A program made the translations under genes and the position numbers. A stretch of 64,000 nucleotides of DNA from NCBI GenBank assembly GCA_030147635.1, contig JASBUZ010000053.1, positions 1-64,000 on the forward strand. Reading direction: 5' to 3'. Under the pieces are notes generated by a model. The model had not been told where the DNA came from and ran no database searches. It was given only the letters and a program-made list of their open reading frames with translations. Numbering within the stretch: position 1 is the stretch's first letter; each line of letters starts with the position of its first letter. The stretch is from Gammaproteobacteria bacterium. GTDB lineage: Bacteria > Pseudomonadota > Gammaproteobacteria > Legionellales > Legionellaceae. This document shows, piece by piece, positions 6,947-17,394 of the stretch.

Positions 6947-8275
6947 TCAAGTTTTTTTCATGCGGGGGTTAAGATACGAAAAATACCGCTTTGCGCCCTC
7001 GGTGAGTAAGCTTATTTTTTCTAGCCAAGTCCCACTCGGCTCCCAAAAAAGTAAGCGAAAAAAGTTAGATAAAACGAAGCCAAGTTCAGTATAAAAACAA
7101 CGAAACTGATTTAAAAACTTATGTTTCTCTAAAAGCATCTGATATTGTTTCGCGATTTCGTCTTTAGAAACCGCTACTGGTTTATGCTGGATTAAGCACT
7201 TTAACTCCTCTTCGACCAAATCTGCCAATTTACTTTGTGCATAAGCACCAGACGCGATTAAATCGTCATACGCTCTATCTGCCATCGCTTGTAAATACGC
7301 GTCGTCCTTCATTTTTTCAAATACATCTTCGATATTTGAAAAATCTTTTTCAAGCGCAATATAATGTACGTTTGGAATACAAACCCCACTATAATCTCCG
7401 ACAAACATCACCATCGGAGTTTTTGCTGCTGCCGCTTCAAACACTCTCGGTGAAATAGCGCTATAGATAAGGTTGCCTTCATACGGCTTTAGAACTTCTT
7501 CAAATACCGTATCAAATGAGGCATGTTGGTGTTTTCGTAAAAATTGATTGATTTTTTTGGTGATGCGACCGTCTCTATCCCAAATACTTGCTCCGCTTTC
7601 AGTACCTAAAACTACTTTTGAGCGCATCAACAAATCAAACCAAGCATCACCATACACTCGATCGGACTCTTCAATACTGACATCAAGCTTCAAGCCTCGC
7701 CCTTCAGCGCGTTTCACAAACTCAGTGGCAATCAGTGTTTTTTCTTGTGCAAGGGTACCTAGGCGATAGTCACAGCGCCTACTGCGATAAGAAGCGTCTA
7801 GTGGACGTGAAGCCACTGGTGGAGGTGTCATACTCTGCATTGCATCATCTACATAGCCCGTCAGTACATAAATCTTTTTAAGCTGCTTCAAACGCTTATC
7901 CGGATAAGCCTCGTCAAATAGCTCAGGACGTACCAAAGTAAATAAAGTATTAAACCCTAAGCGATACAAAAAATGTTGAGTTTGATTGACCTTCTGATAC
8001 TCATCTTGCAGAAAAATAAATTTGGGCCCCGAATAAGCTCGGATTTTCCGCTTTAGCAACGGAGATAAATAATAATACCCGTGTAACTTTGTTGAAAAAT
8101 GCACGCCAATGGCATCGAATAGTTGAAGATCCAACTTTTCAATCGTCTTCAGCGACAAAGGATTTAATACATGCCAGTTAAACTCGGTAGAAGCTGTCAC
8201 TGCTCGAATATGATCAAGGACTGCCCCTGCTTGATGCGTTGTATCTGCCAAAAAAAGAATATTGGGCTTATTCAC
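6947..8275 (-). CDS. Putative glycosyltransferase, last gene of the polysaccharide locus
   Basis: A 442-residue protein, probably a GT-B-fold glycosyltransferase acting at the cytosolic face of the membrane. The C-terminal half has the donor-binding pattern SPRVFEAAAAKTPMVMF (E-x7 type) followed by HYIALEKDFSNIEDVFEKM, as in CgeB/GT1-like enzymes. The first ~140 residues are an acceptor-type domain with FLQDEYQKVNQ. It is a paralogue of the next upstream gene, sharing the DEY-K-NQ, YRSR/YRGRELP-type, YG-W, ES-xS and SPR-FEA segments. It starts with GTG and overlaps that gene by 8 bases. The sugar and linkage cannot be told from sequence. Confidence 0.7.
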   Translation of the reverse strand: MNKPNILFLADTTHQAGAVLDHIRAVTASTEFNWHVLNPLSLKTIEKLDLQLFDAIGVHFSTKLHGYYYLSPLLKRKIRAYSGPKFIFLQDEYQKVNQTQHFLYRLGFNTLFTLVRPELFDEAYPDKRLKQLKKIYVLTGYVDDAMQSMTPPPVASRPLDASYRSRRCDYRLGTLAQEKTLIATEFVKRAEGRGLKLDVSIEESDRVYGDAWFDLLMRSKVVLGTESGASIWDRDGRITKKINQFLRKHQHASFDTVFEEVLKPYEGNLIYSAISPRVFEAAAAKTPMVMFVGDYSGVCIPNVHYIALEKDFSNIEDVFEKMKDDAYLQAMADRAYDDLIASGAYAQSKLADLVEEELKCLIQHKPVAVSKDEIAKQYQMLLEKHKFLNQFRCFYTELGFVLSNFFRLLFWEPSGTWLEKISLLTEGAKRYFSYLNPRMKKT

Positions 8276-9593
8276 GTTCTGATACCGCTAATTTTCTGTT
8301 ACTTTTACGAGAAAATGCCGTAAAAAAATATCCTGCCTTCGCTATATAGTTTTTAATCGCTAGCCGTGTGCTAAAAGGCAGGTGCTTATACACTGAACTT
8401 GCCCTAAATAATATGGCATTTTTGAGTGTTCGACTACGAATATGTCGCTGAAAAACCAAAGTATCATAGCTCACTTGCGCCTTGCATGCACCGCGCTCAA
8501 TAAACTCATGTTGAATAATGTCATCCACTCTTTTAATAAATGTTTGGTAACTGTACTGAGGATTAAGCGCAATTTCTTGATAAGCCGTATCAGCCATATT
8601 CTGTAAAAATTCATCGTCCCTCAGTTGTTCTACAACTTCCGAAATATTACTAAAGTCTTTCTTTAAAACAATATAGTGGCGGCCTGGTGTGAGGATTCCA
8701 GAATATTCCCCTTCATACAGCACAAGAACTGTTTTCAATGCAATCGCTTCAAAACATCGAGGGGAAATTTGATTGAGCTTGTGAAGGCCTTCTTTCTCCA
8801 AGAAATACTGTTTTTGCACGGACTCAAATGAATCTTTAGGGTGCGCCATCTGATGTGCATCGACTTGCCTCTCTAACTCCCCTGTGAAATCCATCACGCT
8901 GGTGCCGCTTTCAACCCCCAATGTCGCTTTACAGCTCGTCAGAAACTGCTTCCATTTTCTGCCATAAATTCTATCGGTTTCTAAGCACGATATATCCGTT
9001 TTTAGAGCACCTTTGGGGACATACTGAGCCCACTTGTTGGCAATATCATATTTCTCATAGCCAAGTGTTCCATACCAGTACGGCAACTCTCTACCACGAT
9101 ATCCCACATGGATAGAGCGCTTGTGTATTAAAGGCTGATCTGTACACTGAGTAAAACGCTCAGGTACATAGCCCGTTAAGTTGTTATATTTAGATAATCT
9201 CGGTAATTTTCCAGAGGGATAGATATTCTCAAACTCAGACTCAGGAAAACAGGTAAATAGAACATCAATATCAAGATAAGCCAGCTCATCAACCATCTGA
9301 TTGATTTTTCGATATTCATCTTGGATAAAAATAACTTTCATCCCTGTATAGTCACGCAACTTTTTCTTAGCAGAGCGCGTTAAGTAACGCTTACTCAAAA
9401 TAAATAGAGAGTAGTGAATAATAATCGCGTCAAACTTACTTAAATCGAGCTTCTTAGAAAAATCACCTAAGTTAGAGTAAGTCCAAATTGTATGCTCAGA
9501 GTAGTTCTCAAAAGCTTCAATATGATCGACAATCGTATTCGCATCCTGCCCAACTGGTGGTTTATTACATAGCAATAAAATATTTAACTTCAT
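8268..9593 (-). CDS. Putative glycosyltransferase, paralogue of the downstream gene
   Basis: A 441-residue protein sharing its architecture with the gene at 6947-8275. Recognisable blocks are FIQDEYRKINQMVDEL, GYVPERF, HVGYRGRELPYWYGTL, LGVESGTSVMD, then SPRCFEAIALKTVLVLYEGEYSG and HYIVLKKDFSNISEVVEQL, the nucleotide-sugar-binding end of GT-B enzymes. A Lys/Arg-rich tail follows, possibly contacting the membrane. It overlaps wzt by an ATGA, so translation is coupled. The pair probably arose by tandem duplication and may add successive sugars of the same kind. Confidence 0.7.
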   Translation of the reverse strand: MKLNILLLCNKPPVGQDANTIVDHIEAFENYSEHTIWTYSNLGDFSKKLDLSKFDAIIIHYSLFILSKRYLTRSAKKKLRDYTGMKVIFIQDEYRKINQMVDELAYLDIDVLFTCFPESEFENIYPSGKLPRLSKYNNLTGYVPERFTQCTDQPLIHKRSIHVGYRGRELPYWYGTLGYEKYDIANKWAQYVPKGALKTDISCLETDRIYGRKWKQFLTSCKATLGVESGTSVMDFTGELERQVDAHQMAHPKDSFESVQKQYFLEKEGLHKLNQISPRCFEAIALKTVLVLYEGEYSGILTPGRHYIVLKKDFSNISEVVEQLRDDEFLQNMADTAYQEIALNPQYSYQTFIKRVDDIIQHEFIERGACKAQVSYDTLVFQRHIRSRTLKNAILFRASSVYKHLPFSTRLAIKNYIAKAGYFFTAFSRKSNRKLAVSERE

Positions 9594-11014
9594 ACAACCA
9601 CCTTAGCCGCATTCCCTTTTTCTAATGCTGCTTCATCACGCACTTGCCAACGAGATGGATGGACGAAAATAGTTTCATCGATAGCATATGCATTCCGGAC
9701 TTTAAACTCAAAACTTCTAGACAATAGGTCGTAATATTTAGCTGTAGATAGATCGTGTAAATCTAATACCTTGTAAATTCCCGCAGAAAAAATATATTTC
9801 CCTGTACCCAATAAAACTTCATCATAACGGAGACTAACTGTATATTTCTCACCAGGCTTTAAGGTCACTTCATACTTTTCACTACAGTGCCGAACTAACC
9901 AGCGCCCATCTTCAGTAAACAGCAAAATCATAAAGTAAGCATCAAAGGTTTTCTCAACTTCCTCAGCTGAAACAATAGTCATCTGAATATCTAAAGAATC
10001 CCCAGTTTTGACATATCCAACGACCCGACGCTCATCGTCAAGCAGCGTAATATCTTCAATTAAAAGGCCCTTATCATGTGATACCCAGCGTGACACACCG
10101 CCTTTGGCGATAAACTGGGAACTCGCAGCTGAAAACTCTGGCGTCCCAGCAAGCACTTGCTTCAACAATTTTTCGCGTAACCACGGCGTCTGTGTCACAC
10201 CATCCTTATTTGCAAGAGCAACCCCAGCTTCGGCTTCCGATAGCTTATTGTCAGCAGCTAGCTCCAAGCTTTTCGCATACTCTTCATACGATTTCACCAC
10301 ATCAAGTGCAGCCCCTTGCTTGACAATTTCACCACACTCAAGCCAAACAGCTTGATCACAAAACTGTAAAACTTGCTGGGACGAATGTGACACAAGAATT
10401 AAGGTGCATCCAGAGTCTGTCAACCGTTTCATGCGCTCGGCTGATTTTGCCGTAAAGTAAGCATCTCCTGCACCCAATACTTCATCGACCACTAACACTT
10501 CTGGCTCAATGGCGGTCGCAACAGCAAAATATAAACGTGCCTGCATGCCAAGAGAGTACGTTTTTAGTGGCTGATTCAAAAAGGGGCCAAGCTCTACGAA
10601 ATCTACGATATCTTCAATGACCTCGGGGTACTTCTCTTTACTGAGTCCATTATATAACAGTGCTGCCTTAATATTCTCAAGTCCTGAAAACTCTGGATGA
10701 AAACCAAGTCCTGTTGACATCAATGCTTGCACTTTACCACGAATAATGACCTCACCGCTGGTTGGTGAGAAGTTTCCCGTCATTAACTTGAGTAGTGTAG
10801 ATTTTCCAGCACCGTTTCGACCCACCAAACCAATTCTATCGCCTTTTCTAACGGTTAGATTCAAGTTTTTAAGCGCATAAAATTGCTTGGCATTCTGTTT
10901 TTTCCGACCAAGATTAAATACATCTTGAACCATCTGCCACTTATTTTCATATAGACGATAACATTTACAGACGTCTCGAAAAATAATAACTTCGCTATTC
11001 TCAGAAAGGGTCAC
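9590..11014 (-). CDS. wzt: Wzt-type ABC transporter ATP-binding protein for polysaccharide export
   Basis: A 474-residue protein with an N-terminal ABC ATPase: Walker A GRNGAGKST at 65-73, signature YSLGMQAR at 153-160, Walker B VLVVDEVLGAGD from about 173, and switch His in LILVSHSS. A long linker leads to a C-terminal beta-sandwich (about 325-455) of the Wzt carbohydrate-binding type, with DAYFMILLFTEDGRWLVRH and YDEVLLGTGKYIFSAGIY. Such proteins drive export of lipid-linked O-antigen or similar glycan by the membrane partner Wzm and recognise the chain end. It starts with GTG overlapping the upstream stop. No Wzm-like permease is in this window, which is unusual, as wzm normally precedes wzt. 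Confidence 0.92.
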   Translation of the reverse strand: MTLSENSEVIIFRDVCKCYRLYENKWQMVQDVFNLGRKKQNAKQFYALKNLNLTVRKGDRIGLVGRNGAGKSTLLKLMTGNFSPTSGEVIIRGKVQALMSTGLGFHPEFSGLENIKAALLYNGLSKEKYPEVIEDIVDFVELGPFLNQPLKTYSLGMQARLYFAVATAIEPEVLVVDEVLGAGDAYFTAKSAERMKRLTDSGCTLILVSHSSQQVLQFCDQAVWLECGEIVKQGAALDVVKSYEEYAKSLELAADNKLSEAEAGVALANKDGVTQTPWLREKLLKQVLAGTPEFSAASSQFIAKGGVSRWVSHDKGLLIEDITLLDDERRVVGYVKTGDSLDIQMTIVSAEEVEKTFDAYFMILLFTEDGRWLVRHCSEKYEVTLKPGEKYTVSLRYDEVLLGTGKYIFSAGIYKVLDLHDLSTAKYYDLLSRSFEFKVRNAYAIDETIFVHPSRWQVRDEAALEKGNAAKVVV

Positions 11015-12102
11015 GCACGCGCTCCATCCAACAACTTATCCACGATTTTATTTGAAGCATTCCCATCCCCATACAACAACTTCAAGGAGGTTACAGGCGA
11101 GTTAAAATCTCTCAGCTCTTCGACTAGAGAAAACGGCGCGCTTGGAGAGCACAAGCGGTTCCAACCCGCTTCAACCAGCTCAACCCACTCGGTTTCGTCA
11201 CGTAGAGTAATGCAGGGGACTTGGTTAAAATAAGCTTCTTTTTGTACACCGCCTGAGTCTGTGATAATACTCGCCGCATGCTCTTCAAGCGCTAACATAT
11301 CTAAAAAGCCAACTGGCTCAAGTACCATTAAGTGCTCATTCAATGTATCGAGCAAACTCATTTCTTGTAAAATATGGCGTGTTCTTGGGTGAAGCGGAAG
11401 CACCAAGGTTTGTGACTGACTCAGCTCAACCAGCGCTGAAACAATATGCTGCATGCGCTTGGAGTTGTCAGTATTTTCAGCCCGGTGTAATGTAATTAAG
11501 GCATAGCCTTTAGACGTAAGTTTTAGGGTATCGACCAAAGTTTCTCTACCCGCATTACGCTCATTGTAGTAAAGGGTTGCATCAAACATCACATCCCCGA
11601 CATAAATCACTTGCTCGTGACTTAAACCTTCTTTACGCAATTGCTGTACTGCATTTTCTGTGGGTGCAAACAAAAAGTTACTCATGTGATCAGTTGCAAC
11701 CCGATTAATTTCTTCTGGCATTTTGCGGTTAAATGAGCGTATCCCAGCTTCAACATGTGCAACTGGAATATGAAGCTTTGCTGCCGCAAGTGCACCTGCA
11801 ATCGTTGAGTTGGTATCCCCATAGACCAAAACCCAATCTGGCTTTTCTTGTGTAAGCACCGTTTCAATACTTTCAAGCATTTGGCCTGTTTGCTTACCAT
11901 GCGAACTTGAACCAACATTCAAGTGATAGGCAGGCTTTGGAATATCAAGTTCATCAAAAAATTGCTCTGACATATTACTATCATAATGCTGACCGGTATG
12001 AATAATGACTTCCTCAATGCCATCACGTGCCTGAATCGCTCTGGAAACTACAGCGGCTTTCACAAACTGTGGACGCGCCCCAATGATAGTCGCTACTTTC
12101 AT
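11011..12102 (-). CDS. wbpI: UDP-N-acetylglucosamine 2-epimerase family (WbpI/WecB-like)
   Basis: A 363-residue GT-B-fold 2-epimerase. Recognisable parts are [13 protein letters not shown] at the N-terminus, [30 protein letters not shown](R) with [15 protein letters not shown], and [12 protein letters not shown] followed by RDETEWVE. In this setting the likely reaction is C2 epimerisation of UDP-2,3-diacetamido-glucuronic acid to the mannuronic form (WbpI), rather than plain UDP-GlcNAc to UDP-ManNAc (WecB). The linked wbpA/B/D/E genes favour WbpI, but sequence alone does not decide. It overlaps both neighbours by an NTGA. Confidence 0.85.
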   Translation of the reverse strand: MKVATIIGARPQFVKAAVVSRAIQARDGIEEVIIHTGQHYDSNMSEQFFDELDIPKPAYHLNVGSSSHGKQTGQMLESIETVLTQEKPDWVLVYGDTNSTIAGALAAAKLHIPVAHVEAGIRSFNRKMPEEINRVATDHMSNFLFAPTENAVQQLRKEGLSHEQVIYVGDVMFDATLYYNERNAGRETLVDTLKLTSKGYALITLHRAENTDNSKRMQHIVSALVELSQSQTLVLPLHPRTRHILQEMSLLDTLNEHLMVLEPVGFLDMLALEEHAASIITDSGGVQKEAYFNQVPCITLRDETEWVELVEAGWNRLCSPSAPFSLVEELRDFNSPVTSLKLLYGDGNASNKIVDKLLDGARA

Positions 12103-12683
12103 ACGTTGACTACCTGCCCATCTCGTTCTTCGTAACGCTCACCTGTATGCTCACAAACTGCTCGCAACACACCATTCACCTCAGAAGGTTGAAAATCCAG
12201 TCGCTCACCAAAACGGCTCATCCAGCCAATTTGACGAGCAGGCACCCCTGCCATCAACGCGTAGGGCTTCACATCTCGATTCACCACGGCACCCGCTGCA
12301 ATAAAAGCGTATTCCCCAACGGTTACACCACAAATCAAAGTACAATTTGCACCTAAAGTCGCACCTTTTTTCACAACCGTATTGCGATACTCGTGCTTTC
12401 TGGAAACTGCCGAGCGAGGATTGTAAACATTAGTAAATACCATGCTCGGCCCACAAAACACGTCGTCTTCTAAAGTTACATTATCGTAAACTGAGACATT
12501 ATTCTGAATTTTGACATTGTTCCCAATGGACACTTGATTACCAACATACACATTTTGTCCAAGACTACAGCTTTCGCCAATCACAGCCTTCGAACTTACA
12601 TGCACCCAGTGCCAAATTCGTGTATCCGCACCAATGGTTGCACCTGCATCAACAATCGCCGTTTCATGAATATGAACAGTCAT
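12099..12683 (-). CDS. wbpD: WbpD-like left-handed beta-helix N-acetyltransferase
   Basis: A 194-residue hexapeptide-repeat protein with the periodic [LIV]-G-x4 pattern ([25 protein letters not shown], continuing to about residue 150) and the turn [15 protein letters not shown]. The start [11 protein letters not shown] and the ending [10 protein letters not shown] are characteristic of the WbpD/WlbB group. The enzyme would acetylate the 3-amino group of UDP-GlcNAc(3NH2)A with acetyl-CoA, the fourth step to UDP-GlcNAc3NAcA. Its stop overlaps the wbpI start, and two bases separate it from wbpB. Confidence 0.88.
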   Translation of the reverse strand: MTVHIHETAIVDAGATIGADTRIWHWVHVSSKAVIGESCSLGQNVYVGNQVSIGNNVKIQNNVSVYDNVTLEDDVFCGPSMVFTNVYNPRSAVSRKHEYRNTVVKKGATLGANCTLICGVTVGEYAFIAAGAVVNRDVKPYALMAGVPARQIGWMSRFGERLDFQPSEVNGVLRAVCEHTGERYEERDGQVVNV

Positions 12684-12685
12684 AC

Positions 12686-13750
12686 TTAAAGCTCCAAAGG
12701 CAAGTGAACGGTTTTATCGTCTCTTGCCGAGCGATAAGCCGCGACTAACAGCTCAAGTGCTGCAAGCCCCGATCGACCATCTGTAATCTCAGCAGGCTTT
12801 CCTTGTAAGCAGTTAATGACATTGGCATAGTAAGGAACGTGTCCAAAGCCATACACAGATGAAGTCTCATAGTTCTCAGCTAAAATGGCTTCATCTTCAG
12901 GCTGTTTATCTTCAAACTCCCAATGCTTAATCTCATTAACAGCAAGTCCACCTACTCGAACAGTGCCTTTCTCCCCCAAAATAGTAATCGAACCTTCATA
13001 GTTTTTGGGGTAAGTCAGCATTGTGACATTAATAGACCCCATCGCACCCTGACGCCACCGAATGTTTAAGACACCGCTATCCTCTGCCTCAATTTTCCGA
13101 CCTAGCGTGCCCATCATTGCCTGTACAGAGTCAATTGGCCCAAGCAACCACTGAATCAGGTCAACATAATGACTTGCCTGATTCATAAACGCACCACCAT
13201 CCCATTCCCAGGAGCCTCTCCAGCCCCCTTGGTCATAGTAATCCTGCGGCCTGGTCCAAAACACATTGACATTAGCCATGTAAATTTTACCAAACCTATC
13301 AGAATCAATCGCTTTTTTAAGCGCTTGAATAGGAGGGTTCAATCGGTTTTGCTTCACCACAAATAGACGCACATCCGCTTCATCACATGCCTTCACCATA
13401 TCAAGCCCATCTTGCCAGCGAGTGGCCATCGGCTTTTCAGTCAGCACGTGCTTACCAGCTTTTGCAACTTGAATCGTTTGTCTTGGATGCATGCCGCTTG
13501 GCGTACACAGTACGACTAAGTCAATCTCGGCTTCTTCAAGCATTTGCTCAAGTGACGCATAAGCAGTCACCTGATGCTCTTCAGCCACCGTACGTAGTAA
13601 CGCTTCGTTCTTATCGCAAACAGCAGTTAAAGTTAAATGGTCTTGGTGCTCTGCAATCGCTTTCAAATGGTTTTTAGCAATACGACCACATCCAACTAAT
13701 GCCACATTAATTTTTCTATCTGTAATGGTCCACGGGGCTCTTTTTAGCAT
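12686..13750 (-). CDS. wbpB: WbpB-like Gfo/Idh/MocA nucleotide-sugar 3-dehydrogenase
   Basis: About 354 residues. It has an N-terminal Rossmann fold ([17 protein letters not shown]), the family EKP motif ([12 protein letters not shown]), and a C-terminal alpha/beta domain including [14 protein letters not shown], where the GG-x7-H pattern supplies catalytic residues. WbpB oxidises C3 of UDP-GlcNAcA before transamination by WbpE. The ATG at 13750 is preferred because GTGAG lies 8 bases before it; a GTG at 13759 without a ribosome binding site is the alternative. It touches the end of wbpA. Confidence 0.88.
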   Translation of the reverse strand: MLKRAPWTITDRKINVALVGCGRIAKNHLKAIAEHQDHLTLTAVCDKNEALLRTVAEEHQVTAYASLEQMLEEAEIDLVVLCTPSGMHPRQTIQVAKAGKHVLTEKPMATRWQDGLDMVKACDEADVRLFVVKQNRLNPPIQALKKAIDSDRFGKIYMANVNVFWTRPQDYYDQGGWRGSWEWDGGAFMNQASHYVDLIQWLLGPIDSVQAMMGTLGRKIEAEDSGVLNIRWRQGAMGSINVTMLTYPKNYEGSITILGEKGTVRVGGLAVNEIKHWEFEDKQPEDEAILAENYETSSVYGFGHVPYYANVINCLQGKPAEITDGRSGLAALELLVAAYRSARDDKTVHLPLEL

Positions 13751-13751
13751 G

Positions 13752-15056
13752 TTAGGCACTCACAATGTTATCTTTAGGGTAAGCACGGAATCCACCTCGA
13801 GTATCGATGATCAGATTTGCATGGCGCGCAATTAAATCGTAATCAAACGCTTTATGTGCAGTCGCAAGCAACACGCAATCATACTGCGGTATGGTTTCTG
13901 ATGTCAGCGGCACACTATGCAAATCAAAATGATGTGCTCGCATCGCTGGAAATACAGGCACATGTGGGTCACTATAGGCAACATCCGCGCCCTTCTCCCG
14001 TAAAAGCTCGAGAATTTCGATGGAAGGTGACTCACGCATGTCGTCTACATCACACTTGTACGCAATTCCAAGCACTAAAATTTTACTATTTTTGACTGAT
14101 TTTTCACGCATATTTAAGGCATTTGACACTTTATCGATGACCCAGTGCGGCATTCGGCTATTAATCTCACCAGCAAGCTCAATAAAACGCGTATGCATTC
14201 CATACTCACGCGCCTTCCAAGTTAGATAGAACGGATCGATAGGAATACAGTGCCCCCCAATTCCAGGTCCTGGATAATAAGGCACAAAACCAAATGGTTT
14301 CGTGGCCGCAGCATCAATCACTTCATGAATATCAATATCCATTTTATCAGCCAATACTTTCATCTCGTTCATCAAACCAATATTGACAGAGCGGTGGATA
14401 TTCTCAAGCAGCTTGGTCATCTCCGCAACCCGGGTTGACGACACACGAACCACCTGGTCAATCACAGAGCGATACAAAGCATGACCCGCTTCAATACAGT
14501 TTTCAGTGTCCCCACCACATACCTTAGGAATACTTGCGGTTGAAAAGTGTACATTACCTGGATCTTCTCGCTCTGGCGAATACACTAAGAAAATATCTTT
14601 GCCAACTTCAAAGCCACGCGATTCGATACGCGTTTTCAACTCTTCTGTCGTTGTACCAGGATATGTTGTGCTCTCAAGAGACATCACCTGGCCTGGACGC
14701 AAGTGCGGGACAAGTGCATCCACAGTTTGCAACACATAGCTTAAGTCAGGCTCACGATACTTATTCAGTGGAGTAGGCACACATAAAATCAGTGCGTCCG
14801 CTTCACTTGCTGCCGAAAAATCATCTGTTGCATTAATACGACTTCGTACTGCCGCTACTTGCTCCGATGAAATATGCTGAATATACGACTTCCCTTCGTT
14901 TAATAAAGCATTTTTTGAGGCGTCGATATCAATCCCAAGAACACGGTATCCCACTTCAGCAAAACGAAGCATCAGGGGCAGACCAACATAGCCTAGCCCA
15001 ACAATCCCAATAATCGCTTCTTGATTATTCAGTTTTTCTATTAAATCTTGCGGCAT
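13752..15056 (-). CDS. wbpA: UDP-N-acetyl-D-glucosamine 6-dehydrogenase (WbpA)
   Basis: A 434-residue nucleotide-sugar dehydrogenase of the UDP-GlcNAc type. It has the NAD-binding motif [12 protein letters not shown] (about 17-28), the ESTTYPGTT loop, SPEREDPGN, the middle-domain [16 protein letters not shown], and the catalytic Cys in [12 protein letters not shown] near residue 268. The C-terminal UDP-binding domain carries [16 protein letters not shown]. It oxidises UDP-GlcNAc to UDP-GlcNAcA in two NAD-dependent steps, the entry to the di-N-acetyl uronic acid pathway. It is followed closely by wbpB and preceded by wbpE at 50 bases. Confidence 0.93.
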   Translation of the reverse strand: MPQDLIEKLNNQEAIIGIVGLGYVGLPLMLRFAEVGYRVLGIDIDASKNALLNEGKSYIQHISSEQVAAVRSRINATDDFSAASEADALILCVPTPLNKYREPDLSYVLQTVDALVPHLRPGQVMSLESTTYPGTTTEELKTRIESRGFEVGKDIFLVYSPEREDPGNVHFSTASIPKVCGGDTENCIEAGHALYRSVIDQVVRVSSTRVAEMTKLLENIHRSVNIGLMNEMKVLADKMDIDIHEVIDAAATKPFGFVPYYPGPGIGGHCIPIDPFYLTWKAREYGMHTRFIELAGEINSRMPHWVIDKVSNALNMREKSVKNSKILVLGIAYKCDVDDMRESPSIEILELLREKGADVAYSDPHVPVFPAMRAHHFDLHSVPLTSETIPQYDCVLLATAHKAFDYDLIARHANLIIDTRGGFRAYPKDNIVSA

Positions 15057-15106
15057 AATGCGTGCTCTCCGTGTTATTTTTATAGCAATGTTCCATTCAA
15101 CTTTCC

Positions 15107-16219
15107 CTAAGCGCTAATGCGCTCGCCCTGTAGCACTTCTTGCAGCGCACCCATGATTTTATCCTGATCTCCCTCAGTCAAATATGGATGCATTGGTAAG
15201 CTTAACACATGACTTGCCGCAGCTTCTGCTTTTGGAAAACTAAGTACTTCTTGATAAAACTCCTTGAATACTGGTTGCTCATGCAATGCAACAGGGTAAT
15301 GTACAGCTGTTGGAATGCCGCGCTCCTGTAGTGCTGCTCTTACTGTCTCACGCTCAGATACTTCAACAGTAAATTGTGCAAAAACACTCGTATTGTACGC
15401 TTCAATCATAGGTGTTCTCACAATACCCGCCAAACCTTCTGCATATCTTGCAGCAACCTGTTGACGAAGCTCTATTTCTTCAGGAAATAGTGTCAATTTT
15501 TCAAGTAAAATAGCGGCTTGAATCGTATCTAATCGTCCATTCACACCAAAACGCGTATGTTGATAGCGCGTGGCTTGACCATGCACTCGAATTGAGCGCA
15601 TACGCTCAGCAAGCGCTGTATCATTGGTAAAGCATGCACCACCATCACCATAACAGCCTAGAGGCTTCGATGGGAAAAAGCTGGTACATCCAATTGTAGT
15701 TAACCCACAGGACTGCTTCCCTCGGTAGGTAGCACCAAAGCTTTGCGCACCATCTTCAATCACCGGCAATGCATGACGCGTTGCAATCGCATTGATTGCA
15801 TCATAGTCAGCACACTGTCCATACATACTCACTGGAATAATTGCTTTCGTTTTGTCGGTAATTGCTGCTTCAAGCAAACTTGCGTCCAGATTATAGGTTT
15901 CCTGATTAATATCAACAAAAACAGGCTTCGCACCCAACAATGCAATGACTTCTGCGGTGGCAAAGAAGCTAAATGGTGTCGTGATTACTTCATCACCAGC
16001 ACCCACATCAAGCGCCATTAAAGCAATGAGCAAAGCATCTGTACCACTGGAGACACCGATTACATCAGAAACGCCAGCAAACTCAGCAAGAGCTACTTCA
16101 AGTTCTCGCACCTCAGGTCCCATAATATAAGCCCCATGCTCTAACACACCCTTAAACCGGGCAATCACCCGCTCTTCAATACGGGCAGATTGCGCCTTTA
16201 AATCAATAAATTGCATCAT
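15107..16219 (-). CDS. wbpE: WbpE-like PLP-dependent aminotransferase (DegT/DnrJ/EryC1 family)
   Basis: A 370-residue sugar aminotransferase. It has FIDLKAQ at the start, [41 protein letters not shown] (the Asp binds the PLP nitrogen), the Schiff-base Lys in [15 protein letters not shown] near residue 185, and [12 protein letters not shown] near the end. WbpE transfers an amino group from glutamate to C3 of the keto sugar made by WbpB. Its ATG overlaps the stop of the upstream epimerase (16216-16219). Together with wbpA, B, D and I it completes the UDP-ManNAc3NAcA pathway. Confidence 0.9.
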   Translation of the reverse strand: MMQFIDLKAQSARIEERVIARFKGVLEHGAYIMGPEVRELEVALAEFAGVSDVIGVSSGTDALLIALMALDVGAGDEVITTPFSFFATAEVIALLGAKPVFVDINQETYNLDASLLEAAITDKTKAIIPVSMYGQCADYDAINAIATRHALPVIEDGAQSFGATYRGKQSCGLTTIGCTSFFPSKPLGCYGDGGACFTNDTALAERMRSIRVHGQATRYQHTRFGVNGRLDTIQAAILLEKLTLFPEEIELRQQVAARYAEGLAGIVRTPMIEAYNTSVFAQFTVEVSERETVRAALQERGIPTAVHYPVALHEQPVFKEFYQEVLSFPKAEAAASHVLSLPMHPYLTEGDQDKIMGALQEVLQGERISA

Positions 16220-17301
16220 TCACTCTCCATCTTAAAGTAAGCTTTCAATTCAGGTAAGTAACGTTGATGTTTACTCATACATTGCTGAATTAGTGCCTGA
16301 TTTTTTTGGGTCCAATTAATAGTTTGCTTTAAGCCTTCAGGCAAGGTAATTTGTGCTTCAAATCCTAACTCACGCATAGATTTAGATGGGTCTCCATGGC
16401 GCTTACCTGAGCGGTCCCAAGGACGCGCTGGCTCATTACCAATTTGCGTGGTATTACCCGAAATTTCATTAATCATTTCAGCAAGCTCAGCAATAGATGT
16501 TTCAACCCCTGAAGCAATGTTATAGACACCACCTGCATCCCCTTTAAGGGCACAAGCAATTAGGCCACGTGCAACATCATCCACATGAATAAAATCACGT
16601 GTTGCAATCCCACCATTTTCAACAGGTAAGGCTTCTTTATGTAAAGCTTTAAAAATAAAAGTTGGAGTTACATTACGCCACACGGTATTGGCATTTCCAC
16701 GCCACTCACCAGCTCCCAATATCTCGCCTGGGCCATAAACATTCTGAAAGCGAGCCTTTACGAAAGGCATGTCATAACGCATAAAATAGTAGTTGCCGTA
16801 AAACTCTCCAAATATTTTTGACATTTGGTACGGGCTATCTAAATAAAGCGATACCTCTTCTTGCTCAACAGTCGCTTCCGCCTTATCAAACGTTTTCTTG
16901 GCAATCGTGCAACCTGCTGCTGCATAAACCACTTTTTTAAGTGATTTAAATCGACTAATACGGTCAAATAACTTCAAACTAGTTAAGGTATTATTTTCGT
17001 GGTCTTTCAGCGGGTCTTCAATAGAACTTTGATTCCCATGATAAGTCGCCAAATGAAAAACATAATCTAAATCTTTTGGAAGAGCATATAAAATAGAATC
17101 TTCAGTAATAGAACCATGCATAAATTGCAAAGCATCATGCTCTGGCACTTGAGAAATATCAGCTGATAATAAGTTATCAACGACTATGACTTGTTTTGGA
17201 TTATCAAGGAGTAATGCACGCGTTAAATTACTACCAACGAAGCCTGCGCCTCCTACAACCAATACTTTTTTTCCCAAAAACCCTGTCACACCCTTCTCCA
17301 C
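16216..17301 (-). CDS. NAD-dependent epimerase/dehydratase (extended SDR), nucleotide-sugar type
   Basis: About 361 residues of the GalE/RmlB-like extended SDR fold. It has GGAGFVGSNLTRALL for NAD binding, DNLLSADI, FHLATYHGNQ, and the active-site YQMSK (Tyr-x3-Lys), with the catalytic Ser/Thr region AAAGCTIAKK being atypical. VYGPGEILG, RDFIHVDDVARG and the substrate-binding C-terminus RPWDRSGKRHGDPSKS follow. The start is uncertain: GTG at 17301 lacks a ribosome binding site and internal GTG (17289) or TTG codons are possible. The unlabelled sugar substrate could be a UDP-, dTDP- or GDP-linked hexose. A palindromic repeat lies just upstream. Confidence 0.82.
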   Translation of the reverse strand: MEKGVTGFLGKKVLVVGGAGFVGSNLTRALLLDNPKQVIVVDNLLSADISQVPEHDALQFMHGSITEDSILYALPKDLDYVFHLATYHGNQSSIEDPLKDHENNTLTSLKLFDRISRFKSLKKVVYAAAGCTIAKKTFDKAEATVEQEEVSLYLDSPYQMSKIFGEFYGNYYFMRYDMPFVKARFQNVYGPGEILGAGEWRGNANTVWRNVTPTFIFKALHKEALPVENGGIATRDFIHVDDVARGLIACALKGDAGGVYNIASGVETSIAELAEMINEISGNTTQIGNEPARPWDRSGKRHGDPSKSMRELGFEAQITLPEGLKQTINWTQKNQALIQQCMSKHQRYLPELKAYFKMESE

Positions 17302-17322
17302 ATATCTATTGTTACAACAACT

Positions 17323-17386
17323 GAGACTGCTTCGCTTCGCTCGCAGAGACGAAAGCCATCATTGCGAGCCGAAGGCGTAGCAATCT
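17323..17386. repeat. Palindromic intergenic repeat (GCTTCGCTCGCA type)
   Basis: The left arm 17323-17352 and right arm 17359-17386 are imperfect inverted copies built on the ATTGCGAGC...AGCAATCT theme that recurs as dispersed intergenic palindromes in many bacteria. It sits in the 93-base gap between two epimerase genes and would fold in the messenger. A related, longer element occurs at 60022-60098. Confidence 0.7.
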
Positions 17387-17394
17387 ACATATCT

